A stretch of DNA of 64,000 bases from Acetomicrobium hydrogeniformans. Its GTDB lineage: Bacteria > Synergistota > Synergistia > Synergistales > JAFGMB01. A program made the translations under genes and the position numbers. The stretch lies in NCBI GenBank assembly GCA_016841745.1, contig JAENYO010000004.1:146026-210025 (forward strand). The letters are read 5' to 3'. This document shows, one piece after another, positions 41,927 through 49,846 of this stretch (position 1 is the stretch's first letter; each line of letters opens with the position of its first letter). The notes below the pieces were generated by a model that saw only the letters and a program-made list of their open reading frames with translations, was not told the DNA's origin and did no database searches.

Positions 41927-42766
41927 ATGAAAGGGTCTGAAAAAATGAAAACTCTCGGAACGGGTGTCGTGAAGATCGGCGGAGCAAGGGGTAACAATGT
42001 GATGCCATTATTGAAAGATCTTGCTGTACGAACAAAAAGGGGAGAAAAATGGGTTCTTGTCCATGGAGCAAGCGGATCCATGGAGGATATCTGCATCGCT
42101 TCCGGCCTGGAGCCTGATTATGTGATAAGCCCGAGCGGGTTCCGCAGCCGCTACGTTGGAGAAAAGGAACGGGACCTCTTTGAATTCGCCTGTACAAAGT
42201 TTTCCATAGACCTTGTCTCGGCAGCGGCTCTCCTTGGACTATGGGCATTGCCTCTGTACCCGCAGTATTTCCCATCTGCTTTTGGAAAACGCAAGGATGT
42301 TCTCAGGTCTGTGGAAAATGGGCGTATAAGGATACTCAGAGGTAATTACAGCGGGAAAATAATGTCTTTCAACCCCGAGTGGGTAAGGAAGGCCTGGTCT
42401 ATGGGTGCCCTTCCCATGCTGCCTCCCATTGCTTTGTCTCAAGAGGATAAAAGCCCCCTTAACGTAGACGGCGACAGATTGGCAGCAGCAGCTGCAGGAG
42501 CTCTGGAAGGGGATATGCTTGTTATCCTGAGCAACGTTCCCGGCCTGCTTTCAGACCCATCTGACAGTGCCAGCATGATCCGGAAGGCCGATCTTTCCCA
42601 GTGGGACAGACTGGAGAAATGTGCCGAGGGGAACATGAAAAGAAAACTTCTGGCAGCCAGGGAAGCTCTGGAGCAGAAAGTGCAGAGGGTGTTTATAGCT
42701 GACAGCAGAGAAGAAGAACCTTTAGAAAAAGCCCTTTCGGGAGGAGGAACCATGTTATGTCACTAA
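41927..42766 (+). CDS. lysZ: LysZ: LysW-aminoadipate (or glutamate) kinase
   Basis: Amino-acid kinase family enzyme of 279 residues, related to ArgB acetylglutamate kinase; it phosphorylates the side-chain carboxylate of the LysW-bound amino acid. KIGGARGNN near the N-terminus and VHGASGSM form the nucleotide-binding loops, and NVDGDRLAAAAAGAL is the usual later motif. The start could be ATG 41927 or the in-frame ATG 41945; the first is kept because GGAG lies before it at the end of lysY. Its 3' end overlaps lysJ by 10 bases. Confidence 0.9.
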   Translation: MKGSEKMKTLGTGVVKIGGARGNNVMPLLKDLAVRTKRGEKWVLVHGASGSMEDICIASGLEPDYVISPSGFRSRYVGEKERDLFEFACTKFSIDLVSAAALLGLWALPLYPQYFPSAFGKRKDVLRSVENGRIRILRGNYSGKIMSFNPEWVRKAWSMGALPMLPPIALSQEDKSPLNVDGDRLAAAAAGALEGDMLVILSNVPGLLSDPSDSASMIRKADLSQWDRLEKCAEGNMKRKLLAAREALEQKVQRVFIADSREEEPLEKALSGGGTMLCH

Positions 42767-43890
42767 TTTATGGATCCAGAAAACTGGAAATAGCTGGTGG
42801 AAAGGGGTCTCTTGTCTGGGACAGAGATGGGAAAAAATATATTGATTTTATGTGCGGTCATGGAGCGGCTCTTTTTGGGCATGCCCATCCGGTACTGGTC
42901 AAAGCTCTTGAAAGAGCTTCAACTTATCCCTGGACACTTGGAGCCGGATTTAATTCTCCTCCCAGGGAAAAATTCAGGTTAAAACTGGGAGGACTCCTTC
43001 CGGAAGGGCGTGTTTATCTGGGTAACAGCGGAGCAGAGGCGATCGAAGCGGCCCTGAAGCTTGCAGTAGCTTTAAAACCGGGAAGAACAAAGATCATAGC
43101 CCTGAGGAGGGGTTTTCATGGAAGGACCCTTGGTGCCCTGTCTCTGACCTTTAATCCTCAGTATAAAAAATACTGGAAAGATATATTGCCATCGGTCCTT
43201 CATGTTTCCCCCGAAGATCTCCCTGCCTCGATAGACCAGGATACTGCTGCAGTGTTTGTGGAGCCTCTCCAGGGAGAGGGCGGAGTTTATTCTCTGGGAA
43301 CAGGACTGGCACAGCGGATCAACCTTGCCTGCAGGGAGAATGGATCTCTTCTTATAGCTGACGAGATCCAGTGCGGCTGGGGGCGCTGTGGACATATCCT
43401 TGCCAGTTCTTTGACAGGACTGGATCCACACATTGTCTGCCTTGCAAAAGGTGTTGCCGGAGGTCTTCCTGTAGGAGTAACCATATGGAAGGGTGAAATC
43501 GGCGATTTCCCGGCAAAGGGACATGGGTCAACCTATGGCGGTAATCCCCTTGTTTCAGCAGTGGGTCTTGCTGCCTTTGAGCTTCTCCTTGAAGAAAACC
43601 TTCCAGCGAAGGCAATAGAAGAGGGGAGTAAATTCCGTTCAGCCCTTGAACAATTAAAAAGCCCATTAATTCGTGAAGTCCGGGGAATGGGTATCCTTAC
43701 GGGGGTTGAGCTTTCGGTCAAGGCCACCCCGGTTGTGTCGACCCTTCAGCACAAGGGTGTCCTGGCCCTTCCGGCAGGCCCAATGGTACTTCGATTTATG
43801 CCTCCCTTTACTGCTGAAAAAGAGGACTATGACACCGTCATATCCGTACTTGGTGAGACTCTGGAAGTGATATTGAATGACGACCAATGA
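42757..43890 (+). CDS. lysJ: LysJ: LysW-lysine (or ornithine) aminotransferase
   Basis: Class III PLP aminotransferase of 377 residues of the ArgD/LysJ family; converts the LysW-bound semialdehyde to the amine. Marks are GNSGAEAIEAALK (PLP phosphate loop), GFHGRTLGALS, ADEIQCGWGR and the PLP lysine Lys231 in CLAKGVAGG, then GSTYGGNPL. ATG 42757 follows GAGGAGGAA inside the end of lysZ. It overlaps lysK by 14 bases, a sign of tight coupling. Confidence 0.92.
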   Translation: MSLIYGSRKLEIAGGKGSLVWDRDGKKYIDFMCGHGAALFGHAHPVLVKALERASTYPWTLGAGFNSPPREKFRLKLGGLLPEGRVYLGNSGAEAIEAALKLAVALKPGRTKIIALRRGFHGRTLGALSLTFNPQYKKYWKDILPSVLHVSPEDLPASIDQDTAAVFVEPLQGEGGVYSLGTGLAQRINLACRENGSLLIADEIQCGWGRCGHILASSLTGLDPHIVCLAKGVAGGLPVGVTIWKGEIGDFPAKGHGSTYGGNPLVSAVGLAAFELLLEENLPAKAIEEGSKFRSALEQLKSPLIREVRGMGILTGVELSVKATPVVSTLQHKGVLALPAGPMVLRFMPPFTAEKEDYDTVISVLGETLEVILNDDQ

Positions 43891-44923
43891 AACTTTACTG
43901 GTTAAACTCGTAGGTATCCAGAGCATCAGCGGAAAAGAAGGAGAAGCTGTCAAATATCTTGCGGAAACCCTACCCGATTTTGGTTGGGATTCCACATTCA
44001 TTGATGATGCAGGTAATCTTGTAGCCGCAAAGGGGAAGGGGGAAAAAGAACTTGTCCTTCTTTGCCACGTCGACACTGTTCCGGGAGGTCCTCTCCTTAA
44101 ACTTGATGGAAATGTCCTTTGGGGAAGAGGATCTGTCGACGCGAAGGGACCACTTTGTTCTTTAGCAGTAGCAGGAGGAAAGATAAATGTACCTGAAGAC
44201 TGGAAATTGACCTTCATCGCTGCGGTAAGAGAGGAAACAGATTCCAGGGGAGCCCGTTTCAGAATACCCCTACATTCTCCTGCTGCCTGTATTGTTGGGG
44301 AGCCTTCCGGTTATGACGGAGTAACCCTTGGATACCGGGGAAGCCTCAGAATGTGGATCAAAGGAGAAGATGGTGGTGCTCACCGGAGTGGAGACGCAGG
44401 GCCTCTTACTGCTTGCCTTATGGCATCAGCAGAAGTTCTGAAAAGTATCGGATTGATGGATATTCCCGGGAAACCGATAATAGAACGCACCAGCGGAGCA
44501 GTTGCCTGTATGGAGGGGAGAGAAATAGCCGGTCGTTCTGCCTGCATAGATATTGATATCAGACTTCCTGTGGGCACAGATCCCGATACATGGATCGAAA
44601 TAGCCCGGAAATATGCCATGAAGTGGGGAGTCGAAGCTGAAGTCCGCTCTGCCATAAAGGCCCATGTCGTTCCAACCAGTGATCCGGTGATAAGAGCTTT
44701 CCGGGTCGGAATAAGAAAATCCGGATTCAAACCAAGATTGCTTGCAAAGGGAGGAACCGCGGACTTCAACCTGGCAGCGGCGTGGAACTGTCCTATGGCA
44801 GCCTATGGTCCCGGAGACAGCCACCTTGACCATACTGATCAGGAAAGGATAGATCTGAATGAATATGCGAGTTCCATCTCCATCCTGGAAGGGGTAATTC
44901 CTGGTTTAATGAGTATTATCTGA
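43877..44923 (+). CDS. lysK: LysK: LysW-lysine (or ornithine) hydrolase
   Basis: M20-family metallopeptidase of 348 residues that frees lysine or ornithine from LysW in the last step. Metal ligands are in LLCHVDTVPGG, GRGSVDAKGPL, VREETDSRGA and GEPSGYD, in the ArgE/LysK order, with a C-terminal KGGTADFN and HTDQERID. ATG 43877 lies inside the end of lysJ. It closes the run lysW-X-Y-Z-J-K. Genes for making aminoadipate are not in the window, so lysine versus ornithine as product cannot be decided here. Confidence 0.9.
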   Translation: MTTNETLLVKLVGIQSISGKEGEAVKYLAETLPDFGWDSTFIDDAGNLVAAKGKGEKELVLLCHVDTVPGGPLLKLDGNVLWGRGSVDAKGPLCSLAVAGGKINVPEDWKLTFIAAVREETDSRGARFRIPLHSPAACIVGEPSGYDGVTLGYRGSLRMWIKGEDGGAHRSGDAGPLTACLMASAEVLKSIGLMDIPGKPIIERTSGAVACMEGREIAGRSACIDIDIRLPVGTDPDTWIEIARKYAMKWGVEAEVRSAIKAHVVPTSDPVIRAFRVGIRKSGFKPRLLAKGGTADFNLAAAWNCPMAAYGPGDSHLDHTDQERIDLNEYASSISILEGVIPGLMSII

Positions 44924-45041
44924 TCTTATGATGAACCCGCTCCTATTATCTCTTCTCTAAAATGATACAATCGGTCCCAGGTCTGCTATCAGTTTCATGG
45001 AGATCGATTCCTATTTGAAAAACTGAGTGGAGGGAGATATT

Positions 45042-46700
45042 TTGATCCAATACAACAGGGATGGAATTTACAGACTGTTACTTGAACTATGTTCAGTTCC
45101 CAGTATCTCGGCATCACCGGAAGGAGAAAATCTGGCTGCAACAATGATATACAACAAGCTCTCTGAACTTGATTATTTCAGGGATCATCCTGAAGATCTT
45201 CAACTGCTCCCTGTTGAAGGTGATCACCTGGGTCGTAATATAGTAACAGCTCTTGTCAGGGCTGTTCCGGAAACAATAAAAACTGTTATCGTAACAGGTC
45301 ATTTTGATGTTGTTGATGCTGATGTATGCGGTCCTCTCCGGGATATTGCCTTTGATCCCGAGGAGTATACCCGAAGGATAGGTGAAATGCCTATCTCAGA
45401 AGAGACCAGACTCGATCTTGAAAGCGGCAACTACCTTTTTGGACGGGGTGTTGCCGACATGAAAGCCGGAATAGCCGTGGAAATGGCCCTTATTGCTGAT
45501 TTTTCCAGGAAAAGAGAGGAACTGAAAGGCAATCTGCTTTTTCTTGCAGTCCCGGATGAAGAGAATACTTCTGCCGGAATGAGGGGAGCTGTTCCGTATA
45601 TAGCCGGTTTCCAGGAGGAGATGGGTCTTGATCTGCTTGCCTGCATCAATACGGAGCCTACTGTTACTATAGACAAGGTCGGCTCAGGAAGTATTTATAC
45701 CGGTTCAATCGGGAAAATAATGCCCTTTTATCTTTGTGTAGGAAAGGAATCACACGTAGGAGAGTACTTCGAGGGAATAAGCGCTTCTCTAATTGCTTCC
45801 CACCTCAATATACTCATTGAGGGTAATCCATCCTATTCAGATATGCTCGGGAACAGTTTATTTCCACCCCAGACATGTCTCAAGATCAAGGACCTTCGGG
45901 ATTCCTATTCTGTTACTCTGCCGGAGAGGGCTGTTGCCTATTACAATTGTCTGACCGTTTCAAAGACTCCGGCTGTGGTAATGGAAGAGATGAGATCCCT
46001 TGCTTCCCTTGCCCTTGAAAGAACCTTTCTTCATCTTAAAAATTCTGCAGACTGTTACAGGGAAATGGGACAGAAAAATCTCCCTGATTATGAGATAGAA
46101 CCGACAGTTTTCACTGTTCAGGAAATAGAGGAAAAAGCCAGGGGAAAATTAGGAGAAAAATATCTCTCCGCCCTTGATGATCTTATTTCATCCTTTTCTG
46201 AAAAGGATGATGAAAGAGACATGGGTATAGCCATCCTTAACTGGATGATAGATGTTTCAGGTGACAAAGGACCCTTTGCTGTTGTCGGTTTCCTGCCCCC
46301 CTATAACCCCTATCGTGTTAATCATAGACAATCAGTAAGGGAACTGGTTATCATCAGAACAGCAGAAGAGATGGTGGATTTCGCTAGAGACAGATACGAA
46401 CAGGAAATATCCATAGAAGAGGTTTTTGAGGGAATAACGGACCTCAGCTATGTGGGTTTCCAGGGAGACAGGGATGATCTTGAGCCCATTGTGGACAATA
46501 CACCAGGGTGGGGAAGAATATATAGTCTTCCAGTGGAGGAACTGCTTCGCCTTGATATTCCTGTTATGAATATAGGACCTGTAGGTAAGGATTGCCACAA
46601 AAATACTGAGAGGCTTGATCTTGCTTCGGGTCTGGAAATAGTCCCGGGTTTACTTTCCTACGCTGTCCAGAGGATCTGTGAGCTTAACCGGGAAGTGTAA
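45042..46700 (+). CDS. RocB-like M20 family peptidase
   Basis: M20-type metallopeptidase of 552 residues resembling RocB, an arginine-utilisation protein of unknown chemistry. Metal-site motifs are VTGHFDVVD, GRGVADMKAG and VPDEENTSAGMRG. The length is well above that of ArgE-type enzymes because of an extended middle and C-terminal part. TTG 45042 is chosen because GGAGGG lies 7 bases upstream; the in-frame GTG at 45027 overlaps that site. It follows lysK on the same strand but 118 bases later, and ends in a clear terminator. A role in arginine or peptide breakdown is plausible, not shown. Confidence 0.8.
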   Translation: MIQYNRDGIYRLLLELCSVPSISASPEGENLAATMIYNKLSELDYFRDHPEDLQLLPVEGDHLGRNIVTALVRAVPETIKTVIVTGHFDVVDADVCGPLRDIAFDPEEYTRRIGEMPISEETRLDLESGNYLFGRGVADMKAGIAVEMALIADFSRKREELKGNLLFLAVPDEENTSAGMRGAVPYIAGFQEEMGLDLLACINTEPTVTIDKVGSGSIYTGSIGKIMPFYLCVGKESHVGEYFEGISASLIASHLNILIEGNPSYSDMLGNSLFPPQTCLKIKDLRDSYSVTLPERAVAYYNCLTVSKTPAVVMEEMRSLASLALERTFLHLKNSADCYREMGQKNLPDYEIEPTVFTVQEIEEKARGKLGEKYLSALDDLISSFSEKDDERDMGIAILNWMIDVSGDKGPFAVVGFLPPYNPYRVNHRQSVRELVIIRTAEEMVDFARDRYEQEISIEEVFEGITDLSYVGFQGDRDDLEPIVDNTPGWGRIYSLPVEELLRLDIPVMNIGPVGKDCHKNTERLDLASGLEIVPGLLSYAVQRICELNREV

Positions 46701-46745
46701 ATAGTCATCAATAGATGCTCCTTTGGGAATACCTGTAAATAATAA

Positions 46746-46790
46746 AAGAGCCGGACCATTCTTTCAGGGGAAGAATCCCGGCTCTTATAG
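46746..46790 (+). terminator. Terminator after the RocB-like gene
   Basis: AAGAGCCGG (46746-46754) pairs with CCGGCTCTT (46778-46786); ATTCTT/AAGAAT form an inner stem. It may serve both converging genes. Confidence 0.8.
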
Positions 46791-46833
46791 TTTCTGTGAC
46801 CATTGTCCGGATATGGGAACGATATAAATAAAT

Positions 46834-47472
46834 TCAGTCGAGTTCCTTCTGCGCCCGTATCGCAATAACGGCTCCTTCGCCGAACCCTTTCTTCACTCTA
46901 TCCGGTTCTGTCATTTTCTGGAAAGGCAGAAATATGGTCTGTGCATAGTCCAGGTTTTCAAAGCCCGTCTTTGTGAGCAGGTAAGAGATCTCTCTTACCG
47001 AATAGAACCATGGTTCCCGGCACATAAGCCCTTTAAAACGGACATCCTGGTATGCTTGTCCGGAAGGGCTTTTCCCATCTATAAAACCAAGAATGAGAAA
47101 CCCTCCTGGTTCAATAACTCTAAAGGATTCTGCAAGGGCTTTTTCCAGGTCTGAAATGAAACATATCACATTTATCATAAGTACAAAGTCAAAACTGTTA
47201 TTTTCGAAGGGTATGGCATCTGCGGTGCCTTCCACAACCCTTATTCCCCGGCTTCTTGCTGTTTCAGCCATGGGAAGGGAAGGTTCAAGTCCCATGCTGA
47301 TTCCGAGTTTTTCTGCAAATCTGCCTGTTCCTACGCCAATCTCCAATCCTTTATCGAAATCGGTAAGTAGACTTCTGACAAGGTTGAGTTCCGACTCATA
47401 TGCGTAGGGATAATTATTGAACCAGTCGTCGTAAAGCTGGATATTATGGCTTGATTCCGGAGAATAACACAA
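46834..47472 (-). CDS. Class I SAM-dependent methyltransferase
   Basis: Methyltransferase of 212 residues. LEIGVGTGRFAEKLG is motif I for SAM binding, MGLEPS the acidic residue of motif II, ADAIPFENNSFDFVLMI motif III and RVIEPGGFLILG the later strand, the Methyltransf_11 pattern. TTG 47472 is chosen because GGAGG lies 8 bases upstream (47481-47485); the frame stays open to 47553 but without a ribosome site. The substrate cannot be told from the sequence; the family methylates many small molecules. Confidence 0.82.
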   Translation of the reverse strand: MCYSPESSHNIQLYDDWFNNYPYAYESELNLVRSLLTDFDKGLEIGVGTGRFAEKLGISMGLEPSLPMAETARSRGIRVVEGTADAIPFENNSFDFVLMINVICFISDLEKALAESFRVIEPGGFLILGFIDGKSPSGQAYQDVRFKGLMCREPWFYSVREISYLLTKTGFENLDYAQTIFLPFQKMTEPDRVKKGFGEGAVIAIRAQKELD

Positions 47473-47663
47473 ATATTTCACCTCCCCACCATTATTCTGA
47501 TCTTTTCTGCGGATTTTCAGAAATTCACCAGTTTTAAACCGGTAACATGTCATAACATCACGCTAGTTATTTAATGTAACACCATGTTAAGCTATTTTGC
47601 AAGTGGGAATCATAATTCAATGGAGGGAGCTGCAGGTGATCCTTTATGGAAATGGAAGGTATC

Positions 47664-48164
47664 TCAATCGGCCATGGATTGGATTTTAGTATGCCTGTCC
47701 GCTACGGTACTCGCTCCACACGCGTCAGGTTTGGTCTGACATGCGAAACCGCTGCCTCTGACCATTCCAACAACCGAACTTACAAGTTCCCTGGTTCGTC
47801 CATTATTACCTATATCGATATGAATCTCGATCTCGGGAAGATCGGATGAAAGAAATTCAGGAGATCTTTCCATGGCCTTCAGTAGATCACCAGCCATTTT
47901 CAGACTCAGGGACACTTCCGTGAACATTCTTTCCTCAAGGGCGAATTTTTTGATTACCAGTTCCCTGTCATAAAAATAGATAGCCCCCTTTCCTATCCGG
48001 TGCACTATTATGGCAGATATAAAAACGACCTTCGGACCAGGATAAACCTGGGAATCCGTTCCTACAATAAATCGATATTCCTCTTCTTTTCTACTGGACA
48101 GAAAATCATTGATCCTGTAGATCGTATCATCAAAGGTCAGACAACCCCATGTTGGACTGAGCAA
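47664..48164 (-). CDS. YkuK-like (RNase H-like fold) protein
   Basis: Protein of 166 residues resembling the DUF458/YkuK family, predicted to have an RNase H-like fold. VGTDSQVYP near residue 40 supplies acidic residues in the first strand, and IHIDIGNNGRTREL a second acidic strand; KPDACGASTVADRHTK ends it. Function in the family is unknown, with links to sporulation or DNA/RNA work in other bacteria. Start is TTG 48164; the ribosome site before it is weak, so the start is uncertain. It stands alone. Confidence 0.7.
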   Translation of the reverse strand: MLSPTWGCLTFDDTIYRINDFLSSRKEEEYRFIVGTDSQVYPGPKVVFISAIIVHRIGKGAIYFYDRELVIKKFALEERMFTEVSLSLKMAGDLLKAMERSPEFLSSDLPEIEIHIDIGNNGRTRELVSSVVGMVRGSGFACQTKPDACGASTVADRHTKIQSMAD

Positions 48165-48183
48165 TTGGCATCAACTCTTTTCG

Positions 48184-48407
48184 TTAAGGATCTTATTTTT
48201 CCGTAAAGAAAGAACTATTGCCGATGTTGAAATATTAAAGGAGAAATTCTTTTCAGGGATCATCGTAATTTAGAACTGGAACGGGTAAGTTTATGCATTG
48301 AAAAGGTATGTTTACGTTTAATGGAGGAAAATGTCTCTACTGAATTTAATTATACCCTTTATCCACAATGGGAACACTTTATGTCAGATCAGGTAATAGT
48401 CGAATAA
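48184..48407 (+). pseudogene. Possible decayed gene with a frameshift
   Basis: Two open frames on the plus strand join smoothly if one T is added to the TTTT run at 48250-48253: an upstream frame ending in ...ILKEKFF and a downstream frame RDHRNLELERV...ending at TAA 48405-48407. The joined helical product is charged and gene-like, but no start codon with ribosome site was found and I recognise no family. It may also be chance open sequence. Confidence 0.2.
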
Positions 48408-48441
48408 ACAAAGCATGGGAGTAAGCTATTCGTATTTTAAG

Positions 48442-48915
48442 CTATCTTACTTTTATGACCAGATAGAGATGTGATCTATCAAAAGGGGCAGGGCTTGAAT
48501 AATCGAGCTCTTGTTCTGATATGCATCCCATGATTCCCTTTTCCGAAGCCTCCGATAAAAGACTTTCCCTGACCGCAGGCTGATCATCCGGGAGTTTGCC
48601 GAGAATGTAAAGGCCGCTATCGGTCTGATATAAACTGAACCCCCTTGGGGAAAGATCCCTTCTGCCAACCATTCCAACAATTTCTTCTATATCCCGGGGC
48701 CACCTCCCTTTATCCATGTAGAAAGCGCTGACAGCTGTTTTCAGTTCTTCAAGATCCCCCCTTATCCTTATAGAGGCAGCAAGTGTAATTGTTTCCCTGG
48801 GAGGTCCTTTTTCCCCTTGAAAAACTGCTGTCATATGCCTGGTAGCCAGTATCCCCATGATCGCTATAACTACAATAACAACTATAAGCGCGAAACCCCT
48901 CTGTCTTTTAACCAA
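48442..48915 (-). CDS. Prepilin-type protein lacking Glu5 (minor pseudopilin-like)
   Basis: Protein of 157 residues with a type IV prepilin leader: a short basic head (MVKRQRG), a G/F cleavage point, then a hydrophobic helix FALIVVIVVIAIMGILA. The fifth residue of the mature form is Val, not the usual Glu; this is typical of tip pseudopilins such as GspK or of other minor pilins. The rest holds a helix and a small globular domain with WPRDIEEIV. TTG 48915 follows GGAGG. It is downstream of a second, standard pilin-like gene on the same strand. Confidence 0.75.
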   Translation of the reverse strand: MVKRQRGFALIVVIVVIAIMGILATRHMTAVFQGEKGPPRETITLAASIRIRGDLEELKTAVSAFYMDKGRWPRDIEEIVGMVGRRDLSPRGFSLYQTDSGLYILGKLPDDQPAVRESLLSEASEKGIMGCISEQELDYSSPAPFDRSHLYLVIKVR

Positions 48916-49004
48916 AGTACTTTCCTCCAGTTAGAAGATCTTAAAGCCTTGTTTATTGATATGTTCCCTCAAAAGGAGATAGGCAGAACAGAAAACAAAA
49001 TTTA

Positions 49005-49493
49005 CTAGTGTTTAGATTTGTTGTAAACCACCATAAGTATGTATCCGGTATCCTGTGCAGCGTATGGGTCAATATCCTGGTTAGAGTTTATCGCCCCGAT
49101 GGTATTCGTCGAATATAATATGCCGCTTTGCTCTGCCATCCTGCCCAGACTGTTCCTTATACCTTCTGAAATTTTTGTCACATCACAAAGAACACAGCAG
49201 AGGTCTGAGCTTGAATCTGTTAGAGCATATCCCATGGAAGACCATTTTTCGGAACTGTACTGGATATCCATTGTTCCGGCAAGCTGGGAGAGATCCTCCG
49301 GCCAGATTTCTTTATCGCAGTAATACATAACACATCCGACCCTCAGGTTTTCCATGTTGCTGACAAGTTTAGTGGCTTCTGCCTTAGTAGTTGCGCTGAA
49401 AGATGCAAGGAGCAACATGCCAGCCAGGATACCGATAATTATCATGACTATCATTGTCTCGATCAGTGTAAAGCCTGTTCTTCCTGTCCTCAA
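49005..49493 (-). CDS. Prepilin-type N-terminal domain protein
   Basis: Pilin or pseudopilin of 162 residues. The leader MRTGRTG is followed by the standard cleavage site and helix G/FTLIETMIVMIIIGILAG with Glu at mature position 5. The C-terminal part has three Cys and a Trp-containing short domain. TTG 49493 follows AAGGAG at fair spacing. It probably forms an operon with the Glu5-lacking protein 90 bases downstream. No secretion ATPase or prepilin peptidase gene is in the window, so assembly must depend on genes elsewhere. Confidence 0.82.
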   Translation of the reverse strand: MRTGRTGFTLIETMIVMIIIGILAGMLLLASFSATTKAEATKLVSNMENLRVGCVMYYCDKEIWPEDLSQLAGTMDIQYSSEKWSSMGYALTDSSSDLCCVLCDVTKISEGIRNSLGRMAEQSGILYSTNTIGAINSNQDIDPYAAQDTGYILMVVYNKSKH

Positions 49494-49846
49494 GGGGATC
49501 CACTCCTTGACTTTTCTGTTTTATTAAAATAACGCTTCTCCTTAATAGGAATAACATAAAATGAAGGTCACCGTATGGGACTTTGATATTATGGATATTA
49601 GGACTATATGCTCAATTTTTCTCTTTACAGAGAAATATTGAGCTATCTTACCATCTGGTAATCTGAAAAGATCCAGGCCAGGTTCCAGGAGATATCCTCT
49701 GTTTTTAGGAAAACATCATCGATGTTATGCAGCAGAATCTGGATCTGGTTCATAACTCTTGTTTGCCCTCACTTTAGGGTGTACACTAAAGTGAGGGCAA
49801 AATTCTATTTATTCTAACTAACATAACAGGAGGACGTGAGCGAAAA
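49494..49846. other. Spacer between pilin and hut genes with two inverted repeats
   Basis: No gene was found here. GCTCAATTTTTCTC (49610-49623) pairs with GAGAAATATTGAGC (49630-49643) with one mismatch. A second, exact repeat TTTGCCCTCACTTTAG (49762-49777)/CTAAAGTGAGGGCAAA (49786-49801) with 8-nt centre lies 45 bases before hutH. Divergent promoters for the pilin and hut operons must lie in this region, but no clear hexamer pair was found. Confidence 0.55.
49762..49801. promoter_or_regulatory. Large exact inverted repeat before hutH
   Basis: Two 16-bp arms (49762-49777 and 49786-49801) around GGTGTACA. Neither strand has a following T run, so an operator or mRNA leader stem for the hut operon is as likely as a terminator. 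Confidence 0.5.
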
